Positions 1 to 9,918 of a DNA stretch of 64,000 nucleotides are shown in pieces; the first letter of the stretch is position 1, and every line of letters begins with the position of its first letter. The notes below the pieces were generated by a model. It searched no databases. It had not been told where the DNA came from and saw only the letters and a program-made list of their open reading frames with translations. Made by a program: the position numbers and the translations under genes. Source of the DNA: Chlorops oryzae (taxonomy: Eukaryota > Arthropoda > Insecta > Diptera > Chloropidae). The stretch is from the NCBI GenBank assembly GCA_020466095.1, contig CM035807.1, positions 45,505,978-45,569,977 of the forward strand. The letters run 5' to 3'.

Positions 1-277
1 AGAGGGGGCTTTGCCACCCCACGCAATTTTGTTTTTGCCCATTAAAAAAATTAAAAAAGGAGAAAAAATAAATGACAATCGAAAAAACAATGATATTCAA
101 TTATATTTAATATAATTGCACTTTGGGATTTTTTAGTTTATTGAATCTTAAAAGAATGGTTTCCAGGTTTTGTTCGTCATTTGTCTTTTCACGCACTATA
201 TTTTTTATTTCTTTGTCAATTCGTATCGGAAAAACGGTTTCATCAATTAAAGTGCTGCTAGATGATGGAAATGAAAT

Positions 278-443
278 GGTTAAGACTTTTCCTTCTGATC
301 CTGGTCCTTTCCAAGAAAACGCGTTGAATCCCTTTAAACAGTCTTTATTGACTCCTTATTTAATTATACATTATTTTAACTTAATTTAGTTTAACGATGA
401 CTGACTGAAGCGAAGATTCCAGACTCTAGACTACCGTAGACTC
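278..443 (+). repeat. Truncated BEL-family LTR (5-prime ~165 bp)
   Basis: This stretch matches the first ~165 bp of the LTR at 1410-1984 and of the LTR closing BEL element B near 45002. Shared features are the start (TGGTTAAGACTTTTCC here, TGTTAAGACTTTTCC at 1410), the GATCCTGGTCC block and the TAGTTTAACGATGACTGAC block. Homology stops abruptly at about 443, so it is a fragment. The preceding bases 1-277 are AT-rich with no recognised gene. Confidence 0.75.
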
Positions 444-682
444 TCCAATCCTGCTTTCAGCCTTTCTATCTCGGCTTGTTGGTTCACTAAGGCACTGTCT
501 GCTTGTGCGAGCGAACTTTTAAGGTCCTTTTTCTGTGCTTTTAATGCTTTATTTGAGTCTTGATACTTTTTCAACTCCGCAACGGCTTTAGCATTTGAGG
601 ATGGTTTCGATATGTTTTCGAGGAGAATATCAAATTCTTCTTCTTTTGCCTTATCTTTATCTGATTCTTTTACTAGCGTCAA
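431..682 (-). CDS. Unrecognised coiled-coil ORF (83 aa)
   Basis: An open frame of 83 residues, strongly charged, with heptad-like spacing of Leu and Ala over its last 45 residues (LKKYQDSNKALKAQKK onward), which suggests a coiled coil. It ends just inside the truncated LTR at 278-443, so the stop is probably not its natural end. A possible splice acceptor (CTAG) lies just upstream of the start on the minus strand. It could be an exon or a piece of a retroelement gag; no family was recognised. The composition looks coding, but the function is unknown. Confidence 0.25.
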   Translation of the reverse strand: MTLVKESDKDKAKEEEFDILLENISKPSSNAKAVAELKKYQDSNKALKAQKKDLKSSLAQADSALVNQQAEIERLKAGLESLR

Positions 683-854
683 AAAGGTTCTTTTATTATT
701 AAGGGTTACATGCCTTTATAATAATATGTTCATTCACATTTCGAAAAAATCCTTTGTTTCGCGGAGTCCGTTGACGTATGAGAATATGCGTAAACAATCT
801 CCTTTTAAAATTCGACTCAGTATCCAAAAATTGCTTTTAATTTTTTTTCAAAAC

Positions 855-1207
855 ACTCATTACCCTTTGGTGTATTAAACACATGTCCCAGGGCCTGCCA
901 GAAGTGTCTCAACACTTACTTAACAGATAATGAGCTTATTGTAAATAAATGTGTGCAAAGATTGAATCCACCGGAAGAATTCAATAGCAACTGAAACGTT
1001 TGATTTTTTTCAATATTCCGTTTGAAGAAAAATTTTTAACACAAATTCGCATCAGCGTGGTTTGTGATTCAAATGTCCTTTGACAAATGTAGCAGGACCC
1101 TCAAGATCTTTCAATATATTCCCAAAACGATCACACTGCCCTTTGGTGTATTAAACACGTGTCCCAGGGCTTGATAGAAGTGTCTCAACACTAGCTAGCA
1201 GATAATG
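855..1207. repeat. Direct repeat pair, ~80 bp, ~270 bp apart
   Basis: The block at about 855-932 (CCCTTTGGTGTATTAAACAC, then CCCAGGG and AGAAGTGTCTCAACACT) recurs at about 1125-1207 with a few substitutions. The spacing is roughly 270 bp and the orientation is the same. It lies between two LTR copies of the same family, so it may be a leftover internal segment of that element or an older tandem duplication. No coding sequence is seen in it. Confidence 0.7.
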
Positions 1208-1409
1208 GATCGCATGTGAATAAAATCTTCCAAAATTGAGTTACCCGCTCGAATTTGTTACGGCTTGGTTCTCTGAAAGTTACCAGAACAGAATAAAATT
1301 TCTTACTTTTATTTATTTAGGTCCTTTTCGGATACTGTTTATATAAACGTGATGCATTTTTTAGGATACTGTCTTTATAGACGTAATTCGGTTGCTCGGC
1401 TTCGCCAAT

Positions 1410-1984
1410 TGTTAAGACTTTTCCTTCTGATCCTGGTCCTTTTCAAGAAAAGCCGTTGAATGCCTTTTAAACAGTCTTTATTGACTCCTTGTTTAATTAT
1501 ACATTATTTTAACTAAATTTAGTTTAACGATGACTGACTGAAGCGACGATTCCAGACTGTAGACTACCGTAGACTCCCAGAACATTGGTTGATCAACATC
1601 TTTTATAGTGAAAACGCTGCCTCTGCCCTCACTGATCGCTGCTACCATAACAGTGTCGTAGGTCACTTATTTTCTGCTGTGCTTCTGGTGACACATATCC
1701 AACTCAGCATATTTGCATATTTATTGGGTCACCTGTGCCGCGCTGTGACACATATCCAACTCAGCATATTTGGATATTTGGTCACCTGTGCTGCGCAGTG
1801 GCCAGCGTGCCAATGCAATATGTGTCAAAACGCCAGCTTGCGTTTTCGCTTCGATTACTTAAGCCCTGCTTTGCTTACTTCGATTTATTGATATTGCTCA
1901 ATCGATGCGCGTGTGACATTAATTTGGTGTTTATGATCTGATATCTTTCTAGTTCTTCTCATTGCTTGCAATTGCCTCACAACA
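1410..1984 (+). mobile_element. Solo LTR of BEL family B
   Basis: About 575 bp starting TGTTAAGACTTTTCC and ending CTCACAACA, alignable over its length with the LTR at 45002-45567. No PBS or coding region adjoins it, so it is a solo LTR or a deletion product. The flanks CCAAT and CCCAT differ at one base, which could be a decayed 5-bp target duplication. It contains an internal duplication of about 55 bp (1689-1745 and 1746-1800, ACACATATCCAACTCAGCAT) that the element B LTR shares. ORFs inside it are coincidental. Confidence 0.75.
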
Positions 1985-3062
1985 CCCATTTTTGGGGATA
2001 AGGCAAAAAGGGGAAAATGTGAATTTTTAAAACTATAGGGGTATTCACAAAGGCGTGTTTAAGACGTTGGAAAGTCGGAAATTGGTTAAACCTAGAGAGA
2101 GTTTGGATCTTAATCACTTTTATTTAACCTTATTTATCCGAAAATGTAAAAAAAGTACAAAAAAGTGTTTAAAAGTATTTAGTTGAGACATTTTATAAAT
2201 TGTTCTTTTTTTTGCCATATTAGGAACCCCATGTCTTAATAAGGTCCAATTTTGATTGCTCTCAAAAACGTGCGAACAATTAAAGAAAAAGATAAAAATT
2301 TTATCTGATTTCATTGTAAATATTGTTTGAGATCAAAAAGATAAAAAAATACTCTTCCCAGCTCTTGTTATGTAAAATAATATTTTTTAAACTCAAAGTT
2401 GTATACTCAAGTGCAGGTACAATACATTATCGATACTAATTTCGTTAACTTGCTGCCCATTGCAGTGAAAGGCCTTCTTTCTCATTGTTTTTAAGTGCGT
2501 GGTATATTAAGGTCCATTTAGGGCCACGAAAAAAAATTTTTTTTAAGAACCAGTTGCAAGGTTACTATTGTATGCATTATTAAAACCACTCAATATAATT
2601 TTACGTTTTATTCGGAATACAGCAACGCCAGGGGTTTATTCCATCCTTTTTACTTTGAATAAAGTCCGAATTTTGGTATGGGCACCAAGAATTTACAAAA
2701 TTATCAACAACTTTTAGGAAAACATTGTGCTTCTTCTCACGCAAAATTATATCAAGCACGTTGATTTTACTTCTGTAGACTTTGTTGGAAGATAACTATT
2801 CACTCAGCTACACAATCGAATTGTTTGCTTTGTGAAGTAAATATAAAGGCTTTAGACCATGCCAAAAGTCATTATGCTGCATTATATTGTCTCGTTTATA
2901 ATAGCTCTAAGAAGAACAGCTGATTATTTCGAACACGCTTTTTTAAAAGTATTCATTCGATACGATTCCTTAAGGTCCGTTAAACGCTTGCATTGAAAGC
3001 GTGCATGTAATATGGTTTTAATTAAAATAGACGTTAAAATTGAAAAATTTTTTTTGCCCCCC
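1985..3062. other. AT-rich stretch without a recognised gene
   Basis: No ORF with family resemblance, no RNA gene and no clear repeat boundary is seen. There are long A and T runs. It may be decayed transposon DNA or intron sequence of the cadherin gene, whose later exons would lie in this direction. Confidence 0.5.
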
Positions 3063-3345
3063 CACGCAAAACAGAATTGCTACAGCACTGATTAGGGTGT
3101 ATCCAATTTGGGAAAAAATTTGCTACATGGGTATACCCTATGCACGTGGTTGTGAGTAGTATGTTTCCCCCATTTTTTTTAAAAGTTCTAAAATTTTCAC
3201 CTGGGGCAATCCAATTTTGTGTTAATATTATATTCCAAACTAGTGCAGATGGCCATAATGCACCAAGCCTTATGAAAACAGGAAAGACGAACAGAGAGAA
3301 TGTTTATCTCGACCAGGCACCGCCAAGGTGAAATCAGACTTGCGA
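3063..3345 (-). repeat. Inverted copy of a hAT-like element arm
   Basis: Bases 3118-3245 match, in reverse complement, bases about 16595-16735. Shared words include CTACATGGGTATA and AAATTTTCACCTG. In the other copy this sequence lies just inside a hAT-type terminus. The two copies are inverted around the mdg1-like insertion. The short ORFs here are not convincing. Confidence 0.55.
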
Positions 3346-3349
3346 CACA

Positions 3350-3870
3350 TGTCATGGATAACGGCCACACAAGCAGACAACCCATAAATTCTACTACTTA
3401 GCGACGTCATAATATTGACAAACATTTGGTTGCAATAAATAAGAAACCTTCGACCCAAATCTAGACCACTTCAAAAATGTGCGAAGCACATGCCTTTAGC
3501 AACGAGCATGACGCATAAATTCCAATGCACTTCAAAATGGTTCGAATTGCATACCGAACGCACAGCGACTCAGAGCGGTGCGGTCAAAGCGGTCTTTGTT
3601 CTAATTTTAACGGCAAGCTATTTGACCGTTGGAATCATAGTCCAATTCTATGCGCGTGCATCACATGTGTCATGCAGCCCTTGTTGTCGCCCTTATCCAT
3701 TTCTATCCATTTCATATAAATATAAGTCATAGCTCTAAGAAAGCAGAATTCATTGTGTAAGACTCAGGCACTCGGGCCGATACTAGCTTATGCCGTATAC
3801 GCCGAGCTGCTTTAACGGAATAATCAATAAAGACTTTAAATAAAAAGAATAAATGAATAATCTTATAATA
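3350..3870 (+). repeat. 5-prime LTR of mdg1-like copy 1
   Basis: Begins TGTCATGGATAACGG and ends CTTATAATA just before the primer site. A TATA-like motif (TATAAATATAAG, about 3715-3727) and AATAAA-type signals (about 3828-3855) give the U3-R-U5 order expected of a promoter and polyadenylation-bearing LTR. The ORFs read from it are LTR sequence and not genes. Confidence 0.93.
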
Positions 3871-3888
3871 TGGCGATCGTGAAAAAGG
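3871..3888 (+). other. Primer-binding site, tRNA-Arg type
   Basis: TGGCGATCGTG directly follows the LTR. TGGCGAxCG complements the 3-prime end of insect tRNA-Arg, the primer known for mdg1 and 412. The tRNA assignment is from general knowledge and was not matched to a genome tRNA. Confidence 0.7.
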
Positions 3889-3969
3889 ATCACGAACTTC
3901 ATAAAGTAAATGAAAAGTAAAAAAAAAAAAGATCGCAAATTTCATAAAAGAGAAGCGACAAAAAAAAAA

Positions 3970-4089
3970 ATGGATCCGGTGGAAATTGAAATAATTAAAC
4001 ATTTCGGACAGGAGCTAGTGAGTGAGGATATTAAAGTGGACATGAAAAAACTTACAAAACGCCAAATCATAAACATACTTAAAAACTAA
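3970..4089 (+). CDS. Leader small ORF a (39 aa), mdg1-like copy 1
   Basis: ATG at 3970 after a poly-A run and stop TAA at 4087-4089. The peptide is charged and ends in LTKRQIINILKN. Copy 2 has a counterpart at 18114-18329 ending LTPKEVRKFLNQIK, preceded by YGNEL where this copy has FGQEL. That partial match in the same position suggests a conserved leader peptide. It looks helical with no membrane segment. The function is unknown. Confidence 0.5.
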   Translation: MDPVEIEIIKHFGQELVSEDIKVDMKKLTKRQIINILKN

Positions 4090-4133
4090 AAGATGAAAAC
4101 AACATAAAGAAATTTAAACCATAGCTCTTAAAA

Positions 4134-4370
4134 ATGCGAACAACACAATATTTTTTCAAAGGCGAAAAAGTCACCCACAAAAAAGTTAATGGCATTTGGT
4201 TCTATCGATTAGAGAATTTTCCTAAAGACGCGCAACACCTTATTAAATTTGAAAAAGTGTCACCAGAAAATGTACCATATTTAGAGTACAATTTGGGAAT
4301 CAACAAGGATCCCAGATACTCTTTAAGCCCAAACGCTAAATACATCCTTGACAGACTTAATCAATCATAA
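4134..4370 (+). CDS. Leader small ORF b (78 aa), mdg1-like copy 1
   Basis: An intact 78-residue frame between the LTR and gag. Its core, KVNGIWFYR then VPYLEYNLGI, is matched by KVNGKWYW and APYLEYNLGL in the second ORF of copy 2, while most other residues differ. That pattern of conserved motif and diverged remainder argues for selection on a protein in the element lineage. No signal peptide or membrane segment is visible and no domain is recognised. It ends 23 bases before small ORF c, so translation would need reinitiation, leaky scanning or splicing. Confidence 0.6.
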   Translation: MRTTQYFFKGEKVTHKKVNGIWFYRLENFPKDAQHLIKFEKVSPENVPYLEYNLGINKDPRYSLSPNAKYILDRLNQS

Positions 4371-4393
4371 AAAAAAAAAAATAAACTTTCAAA

Positions 4394-4657
4394 ATGACTT
4401 GGTGGAAAAAAATATTAAGCGTAATAATGGTAGCTATCACGGGTTATGAAGTTGGAAAAAATACTGAACATGAACAAAAAATCGTGATGATTCCAGAACC
4501 AACGAAAGCAACCGAACATTTCAATACAAACACTTTAACTACCATTTGGGAAGCCAGCCTCGAAGGCATAGTGATAATACTAATAATTTCTCTGGGCGCA
4601 TTAATAATTAAAAATTATCTAAACAAAAAATTTCACAAACGAGAACAACAAATTTAA
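4394..4657 (+). CDS. Leader small ORF c (87 aa), membrane-segment protein, copy 1
   Basis: An intact frame starting MTWWKKILSVIMVAITGYEV and ending NKKFHKREQQI. Residues about 56-75 (EGIVIILIISLGALIIKNYL) form a clear transmembrane helix followed by a basic tail, and the N-terminus is amphipathic or hydrophobic. Copy 2 carries an 88-residue homologue at 18685-18951 with the same ends and the same helix but a different linker. It is a predicted single-pass (possibly two-helix) membrane protein. The role is unknown; it is too short to be an envelope protein. Confidence 0.65.
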   Translation: MTWWKKILSVIMVAITGYEVGKNTEHEQKIVMIPEPTKATEHFNTNTLTTIWEASLEGIVIILIISLGALIIKNYLNKKFHKREQQI

Positions 4658-4941
4658 AAAAAAAAAAAGAGAGCTTCCAATCCTGAGGCCCAACACCCCT
4701 CAACGATTGGGAATGAGGGTCAGCTTTAATGAAAACACCAGCAATAACAAACTCGAAGATGACCAGCCACTACAGCACTATGAATTCTTAGATAAGTAAC
4801 ATAAAAACAAATAAACAATTATTATTTTGCTATATTATGTACTTATAGTTAAAAAAAAAAAAAAAAAAAAATATAAATATATATAAAATATATAAAATAA
4901 AATTAAACATTATCTTTGTCAAAATTATGCAATCTCCCTAA

Positions 4942-6635
4942 ATGTCAGCACCAGTCACATGGGAAACGGTATCACAAAAGCTCTCAGATATCAAAACATC
5001 TTTCGATAAATCATTCAAGTGTTTAAATAGAGTTCCCTTACCGTCTAGACACACACAAACAAAACATTTAAGCAATATCATATACCAGCACAACACAGTA
5101 GCAGCCAGGCGCGTACGCAGGGGGGGATTTTAGGGGTTTCAACCCCCCAGGAATAACAAAAATGATTAAGATTTCTTTTTTGCAGTCTTATTGTTGACTA
5201 AAGAAAAAATGACTACAATCATTTTTCGGGCAATTAAATGAATAGATATTCATAAATGAATAAACACCTCAGATGCTTTCTTAATTCGAAAATATCTTTA
5301 CAGTTAAAGGATCATTATTTTAGCAAGGACCTTCGAGGTCCTGTTAAGCCTGAAAAATATAAGTGCTTTAAACAGGATATTGTTATATGAATTAACTATA
5401 CTTTCCTCATCTAGGCATTACGCTTCGTATTAGAAATAAACATTGCTCATACGTGCACATGTATGTTCCTTCTTTGAAAATCAAAACCCCCCCCGAAATT
5501 TTTTTCTGCGCACGCGCCTGGTAGCAGCACTTAGTAGAACAATCTACCCATCTCTCAGTCAAGCTCATCGGCTCGATTTTGAAAAATATTTTGTATCCAT
5601 CAAAACCAGATTAGAATTTCTCTTCAATAAACTTCAAATCCCACAGCGCATCCCAACTGATCTAACGAAATTTTTAGATCTACCTGCTTCAACAATATTA
5701 GCGACACCGAATTGTCTGACATAGATTTAGAATCAGTCGAAGAAGAAAATAAAATAAACAAAATGACTCCAATCGAGTTTATCGGTATAGCAACAAAATT
5801 GCTGCCAGAATTCGATGGTAAAATCGAAAATTTGAATAAATTCATAAACGCTCTTGAATTATTAGAAACAATAAAAGAAAATCATGAAGCTATCGCAATC
5901 TCATTGATAAAAACTAAATTAACCCATACAGCAAGTAGATTTCTAACAAACGAAAATACTATTCAAACAATCAAAAGCACATTGCTCGCAAATGTGAAGT
6001 ATGAAACCCCACAAAGCCTCACAGCCAAACTAACTGCAGCCAAACAACAAAACAAAAGTGACAATGACTTTGCCAAAGAAGTGGAAAGTTTAGCATTACA
6101 ATTGGAGCAAGCATATATAGCAGGCGGTTTGACGACTGCGCTTGCACGAGACTACTCCACTCAACAGGCAGTAAAAACAATAAAAACAAATGCAAAATCG
6201 GACGAAGTAAAAACGCTCATGAGAGCAGGTTAGTTCTCAACAGTAAATGGAGCAATTACAAAATTCCTAGAATTATGCTCAGAAAGCTCTACCGCAAACT
6301 GCCAAATAAATTACATACAAAAGGGAAACTTTAATAGGCATAGAGGTCGTTCAAATTATTCGTACCGAGGCAATAATTATAGAAACAATAGAGGACATCA
6401 AAATAGGAATTTTAATCGGAACAATCAGAACAACTACCATAATAACAGCAATAATCGCAATTCCAACAACTATAGCAACAGAAATAATAATAATTCTAAC
6501 CACCCTAACAACAGAGATAGAAACAATTTTAATAACAATTCCAATAGCAATGTCAGGTACACAGAAGCATCGGAAAACTCGGAAGCTCCCTGGGGAGTGC
6601 ACAAAACTAATACCAGCCAAAATATTAAATATTAA
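4942..6635 (+). pseudogene. gag: gag of mdg1-like copy 1, interrupted
   Basis: Starts MSAPVTWETVSQKLSDIK, matching the gag start of copy 2 at 19422. The reading runs to 5105, is broken by a MITE (5106-5520), resumes at 5529 with LSRTIYPSLSQ, shifts frame near 5690, then carries the conserved block LLPEFDGKIENLNKFINALE. A TAG at 6231-6233 stands where copy 2 has a Gln codon. The C-terminus is very rich in Asn and Arg with no CCHC zinc knuckle, so RNA binding is probably through these basic repeats. The frame ends at 6633-6635 and overlaps pol, which is read in the +1 frame, as in copy 2. Gag would form the virus-like particle. Confidence 0.85.
5106..5520. mobile_element. hAT-type MITE inserted in gag
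   Basis: A 415-bp insertion with terminal inverted repeats CAGGCGCGTACGCAG (left) and the complement of CAGGCGCGTGCGCAG (right), one mismatch in 15. It is flanked by the perfect 8-bp duplication GTAGCAGC (5098-5105 and 5521-5528). Eight-base duplications and CAGxG-type ends are hallmarks of hAT transposons. It has no transposase and is therefore non-autonomous. Insertion plus duplication adds 423 bp, a multiple of three, so the outer gag frame is kept in register. G and C runs just inside both ends could fold back. Confidence 0.92.
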
Positions 6636-8141
6636 TTTGTCATTTAGTAACTTCATTACACTTCGGTCCTCATTAAATAAATCAACGTCAACATTTTTGT
6701 TAGACACGGGATCAGAAATAAGCCTCTTTAAACTTCAGACAAATGACAATATAAATATAAATCCTAACCAGACTTACAATTTAAAAGGTATAGGAAATGG
6801 CACCATCAAAACAATAGGTACTCATAAAACAACTCTGTATTTAAATAACTTCAAATTATACCACAATTTTCAAATAGTTGATAATTCATTTCCAATACCA
6901 TGCGATGGAATAATTGGTCTTGATTTCATAAAGACATACAACTACATTCTAGACTACAACTATCGGGGTCCAAGTCTACTTATAATAAGACCAAATTCAT
7001 TAAAAGGACAATTTGAAGTAACAATATCAGAATCACCATCACTACACACACTTTCATTACCTGCAAGAGCAGAAGTCATCAGAAAAATAAAAGTTTGTGC
7101 ATCCGACGAAGAGATTTTAATTCCAAATCAAGAAATTCAACAAGGAGTTATTATAGCTAATACAATAATTAACACGAAAAATCCCTACGTTAGAATTCTC
7201 AATACAACCGATAAAAATCTTTTTATTCAAAAATACAATATTGAGTTTGAACAGCTTAAGGACTACAATGTAGTCACCATTCACAAAATTCAACAAGACG
7301 AAGCTAGGAAAAACACTATTCTCAGTAAACTTTCACAAAATTGCCCGTTATTTCATCGAGAAAAACTCCATCAATTGTGCTCAGATTACACCGACGTGTT
7401 TGCCCTAGATACAGACCCATGCACCTTTAACAATTTTTATAAACAAAAATTGCACCTAAAGGACGAAACTCCTGTCTACATCAAAAACTATAGACTACCA
7501 CACAATCATAAACCTGAAATTGATAAGCATATAGAAAAACTTATTGCAGATGATATTGTTGAACCATCAGTATCAGAATATAACAGTCCTATTCTGCTGG
7601 TGCCCAAAAAATCTTTACCCAATTCAAATGCGAAAAAATGGAGACTAGTAATTGATTATAGGCAGGTAAATAAAAAATTAGCTTCAGATAAATATCCATT
7701 ACCTAGAATAGATGATATTTTAGATCAACTAGGTCGCGCTAAATATTTTTCATGTCTGGATTTAATTTCAAGGTTCCATCAAATACAATTAGAGGAAGAT
7801 TCCAGAAATATAACGTCGTTCTTATCAGATAAAGGTTCATATAGATTCAAACGCTTACCATTCGGTTTAAAGATAGCCCCTAATTCCTTTCAGAGAATGA
7901 TGAATCTCGCCTTCTCCGGTTTAGGACCAAACAAAACTTTCGTGTATATGGATGATTTAATAGTGATTGGATGCTCTGAAACACACATGCTAAAATATTT
8001 AAAATCAGTATTTGAAATATGCAGACGAACAAACCTTAAACTTCACCCAGACAAATGCAAATTTTTCGACTCCCAGGTTACATTTTTAGGCCATAAATGC
8101 ACAAATCAAGGCATTTTACCCGACGAATCCAAATATGAAAA
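6550..8141 (+). pseudogene. pol: pol of mdg1-like copy 1, 5-prime part (protease and RT)
   Basis: An open 530-residue segment with an aspartic protease (FLLDTGSEISLF near residue 50) followed by reverse transcriptase: the DIVEPSVSEYNSPILLVPKK entry, VIDYRQVNKKL, LDLISRFHQIQL and the catalytic YMDD box (FVYMDDLIVIG), so the polymerase core is present. It overlaps gag in the +1 frame and would be made by frameshifting. The frame is cut at 8141 by the LINE; the last codons of the printed ORF are LINE sequence. It continues at 13063. The upstream boundary is taken at the first ATG, but the natural product has no need of it. Confidence 0.9.
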
Positions 8142-8495
8142 TTTCGATCAAAGTTTACGCGCTCGTCAAAACGAAAATTTCAAAATTTAAATTTAAAGTA
8201 TTAAATAATAATTTATATACATTTCTCTGTCTCGCGCGATTCTTCTCGAGTCCATCCTCCTAAGGAAATGAGGAATTCAAGCTTCGTCGGGTAAGACGTA
8301 TCATTTCCAAGTCGAAATCTATAAATTTTCCGAACTTCGACTTTCTCCACTCTTTCTTTCTCTTCATTTATCATTTCTCTCATTGTAGCTTTGTTCTTTC
8401 GCCAAAGCTGTTAAAGCTTTGAGCTCTGCCTATTATAGGCTAGACTCAAAGCTAGCCCCAGGGCAGTATTTAAATTTTGCATACTGCTACAACGT

Positions 8496-9918
8496 ATGCA
8501 ACGCGATAACTTAAAACTTCAGCCTGAAAGAAGGCACTCTTTCAGTGGCTCTAATGCCAGAAATGCTTATTTAATCGTGAAAGCGCCTGAAGTACCGCCC
8601 TCGCAAAATCATTCCACTGCTCACACGGAATTATCCAATACAAAGACCAACAAGACTTCGAGATCAACAACAGAGGTTGAGCTTTCTGTTAACAGCGGTT
8701 CAAAAGCTCCTGCTTATAACGTAGGTGATCCAGCAGTGCAGACAGGCATGGATCGCTACATTAAGATTAAAAGGAAACTTAGCCCACAGAAATCAAATGT
8801 GGGTAAAGCGAAAATAAATAAAACAAAATCTGACGCTAACCCATCGAACGCTTTTAGTGGAAATAGATTTGCGGCTCTAAGCACAGAGCCCACTGAGACC
8901 TCTGATACATCAAAGGATGGTGGAGAAAAATCACCAAAACCGCCTCCAGTATATCTTAGAGAGCGTAGCTCCAACAATTTGGTCACGAGCCTGACCCAGT
9001 TAATTGGAAAGGAGTCCTTCCACATCATGCCTCTTACTAGAGGAAATGTTCATGAGACCAAAATTCAGGTCTATAATGTAAATAATTACAGAATTGTCAC
9101 TAAATTCCTTAACGACAACAAAAAAAGCTACTACACATATCAGCTTAAAAGCAGCAAAGGCCTTAGTGTAGTTATTAAAGGCATTGAATCAGATGTAGAT
9201 CCTGTGGAAATTAAACAAGCCCTAGAAGAAAAAGGCTTTAAAATTAGGAACGTAATGAACATTTTCAATAGGAATAAAACCCCACAGCCGATGTTCAAAG
9301 TAGAACTTAGTCCGGACAACTTAAAACTAAAAAAAAAATGAGACTCATCCAATCTACGGACTACAATATCTTCTCCACCGTAGACTTGTAATAGAAGAAC
9401 CTCATAAGCGTACTGGCCCTGTCCAATGTATTAATTGCCAAGAATATGGCCATACTAAGTCCTATTGTACCCTACGCATGGTCTGCGTCGTTTGTGGAGA
9501 ACTTCACAACTCTGCAAATTGTAATAAAAATAAAACTGACAAAAAGTGCAGCAACTGTAGTGGAGATCACACAGCAAATTATAGGGGATGTCCAGTATAT
9601 AAAGAACTAAAAAATCGTATGTCAGAAAAAAAGCAAGCCAGTCGTAATAATCCGAATCAAAATGCATTCCAAAACCCAATTTTCTCACAACCTAATAAAT
9701 CCAGCGTTCCAGTGACTAATAAAATGTCCTATGCAAATGTTGCTAGCTCTGCCATAAGTGCCCATTCTGCCCCTCAACAGCAGAACGGTAGCTTAGAATC
9801 CATGTTAGTCAGTCTGACACAGTGTATGACACAATTTATGTCGCAAATGCAAAACACACTCCAGGAGTTACTAAGAGCACAAAACCAGTTGCTCCAAATT
9901 TTAACTGCACAAAAATGA
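8496..9918 (+). pseudogene. LINE A ORF1, Gag-like nucleic-acid-binding protein
   Basis: Begins MQRDNLKLQPERRHSFSG. A basic, low-complexity N-terminus precedes a conserved domain (PPVYLRERSSNNLVTSL to VVIKGIESDVDPVEIKQALE) of the type found before zinc knuckles in Jockey ORF1. The frame is lost in an A-run at about 9339. The next frame holds three CCHC-type knuckles: CINCQEYGHTKSYC, CVVCGELHNSANC and CSNCSGDHTANYRGC. A Gln-rich, amphipathic C-terminus follows, ending at TGA 9916-9918. Jockey ORF1 proteins coat the RNA and carry it to the nucleus. One indel makes this copy defective. Confidence 0.88.

Noticed and set aside
1589..1941. Two overlapping plus-strand ORFs
   Set aside because: They lie wholly within an LTR and read its internal duplication. 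The element B LTR gives the same ORF.
3490..3732. 80-residue ORF repeated at 15530-15772
   Set aside because: Present only because the LTR is present twice. No codon-level conservation beyond LTR identity.
6351..6707. Minus-strand ORF of 118 residues, strongly hydrophobic (Ile/Val)
   Set aside because: It is the antisense reading of the Asn-rich gag tail (AAT/AAC runs give Ile/Val on the other strand). The same artefact occurs at 20394-20642.
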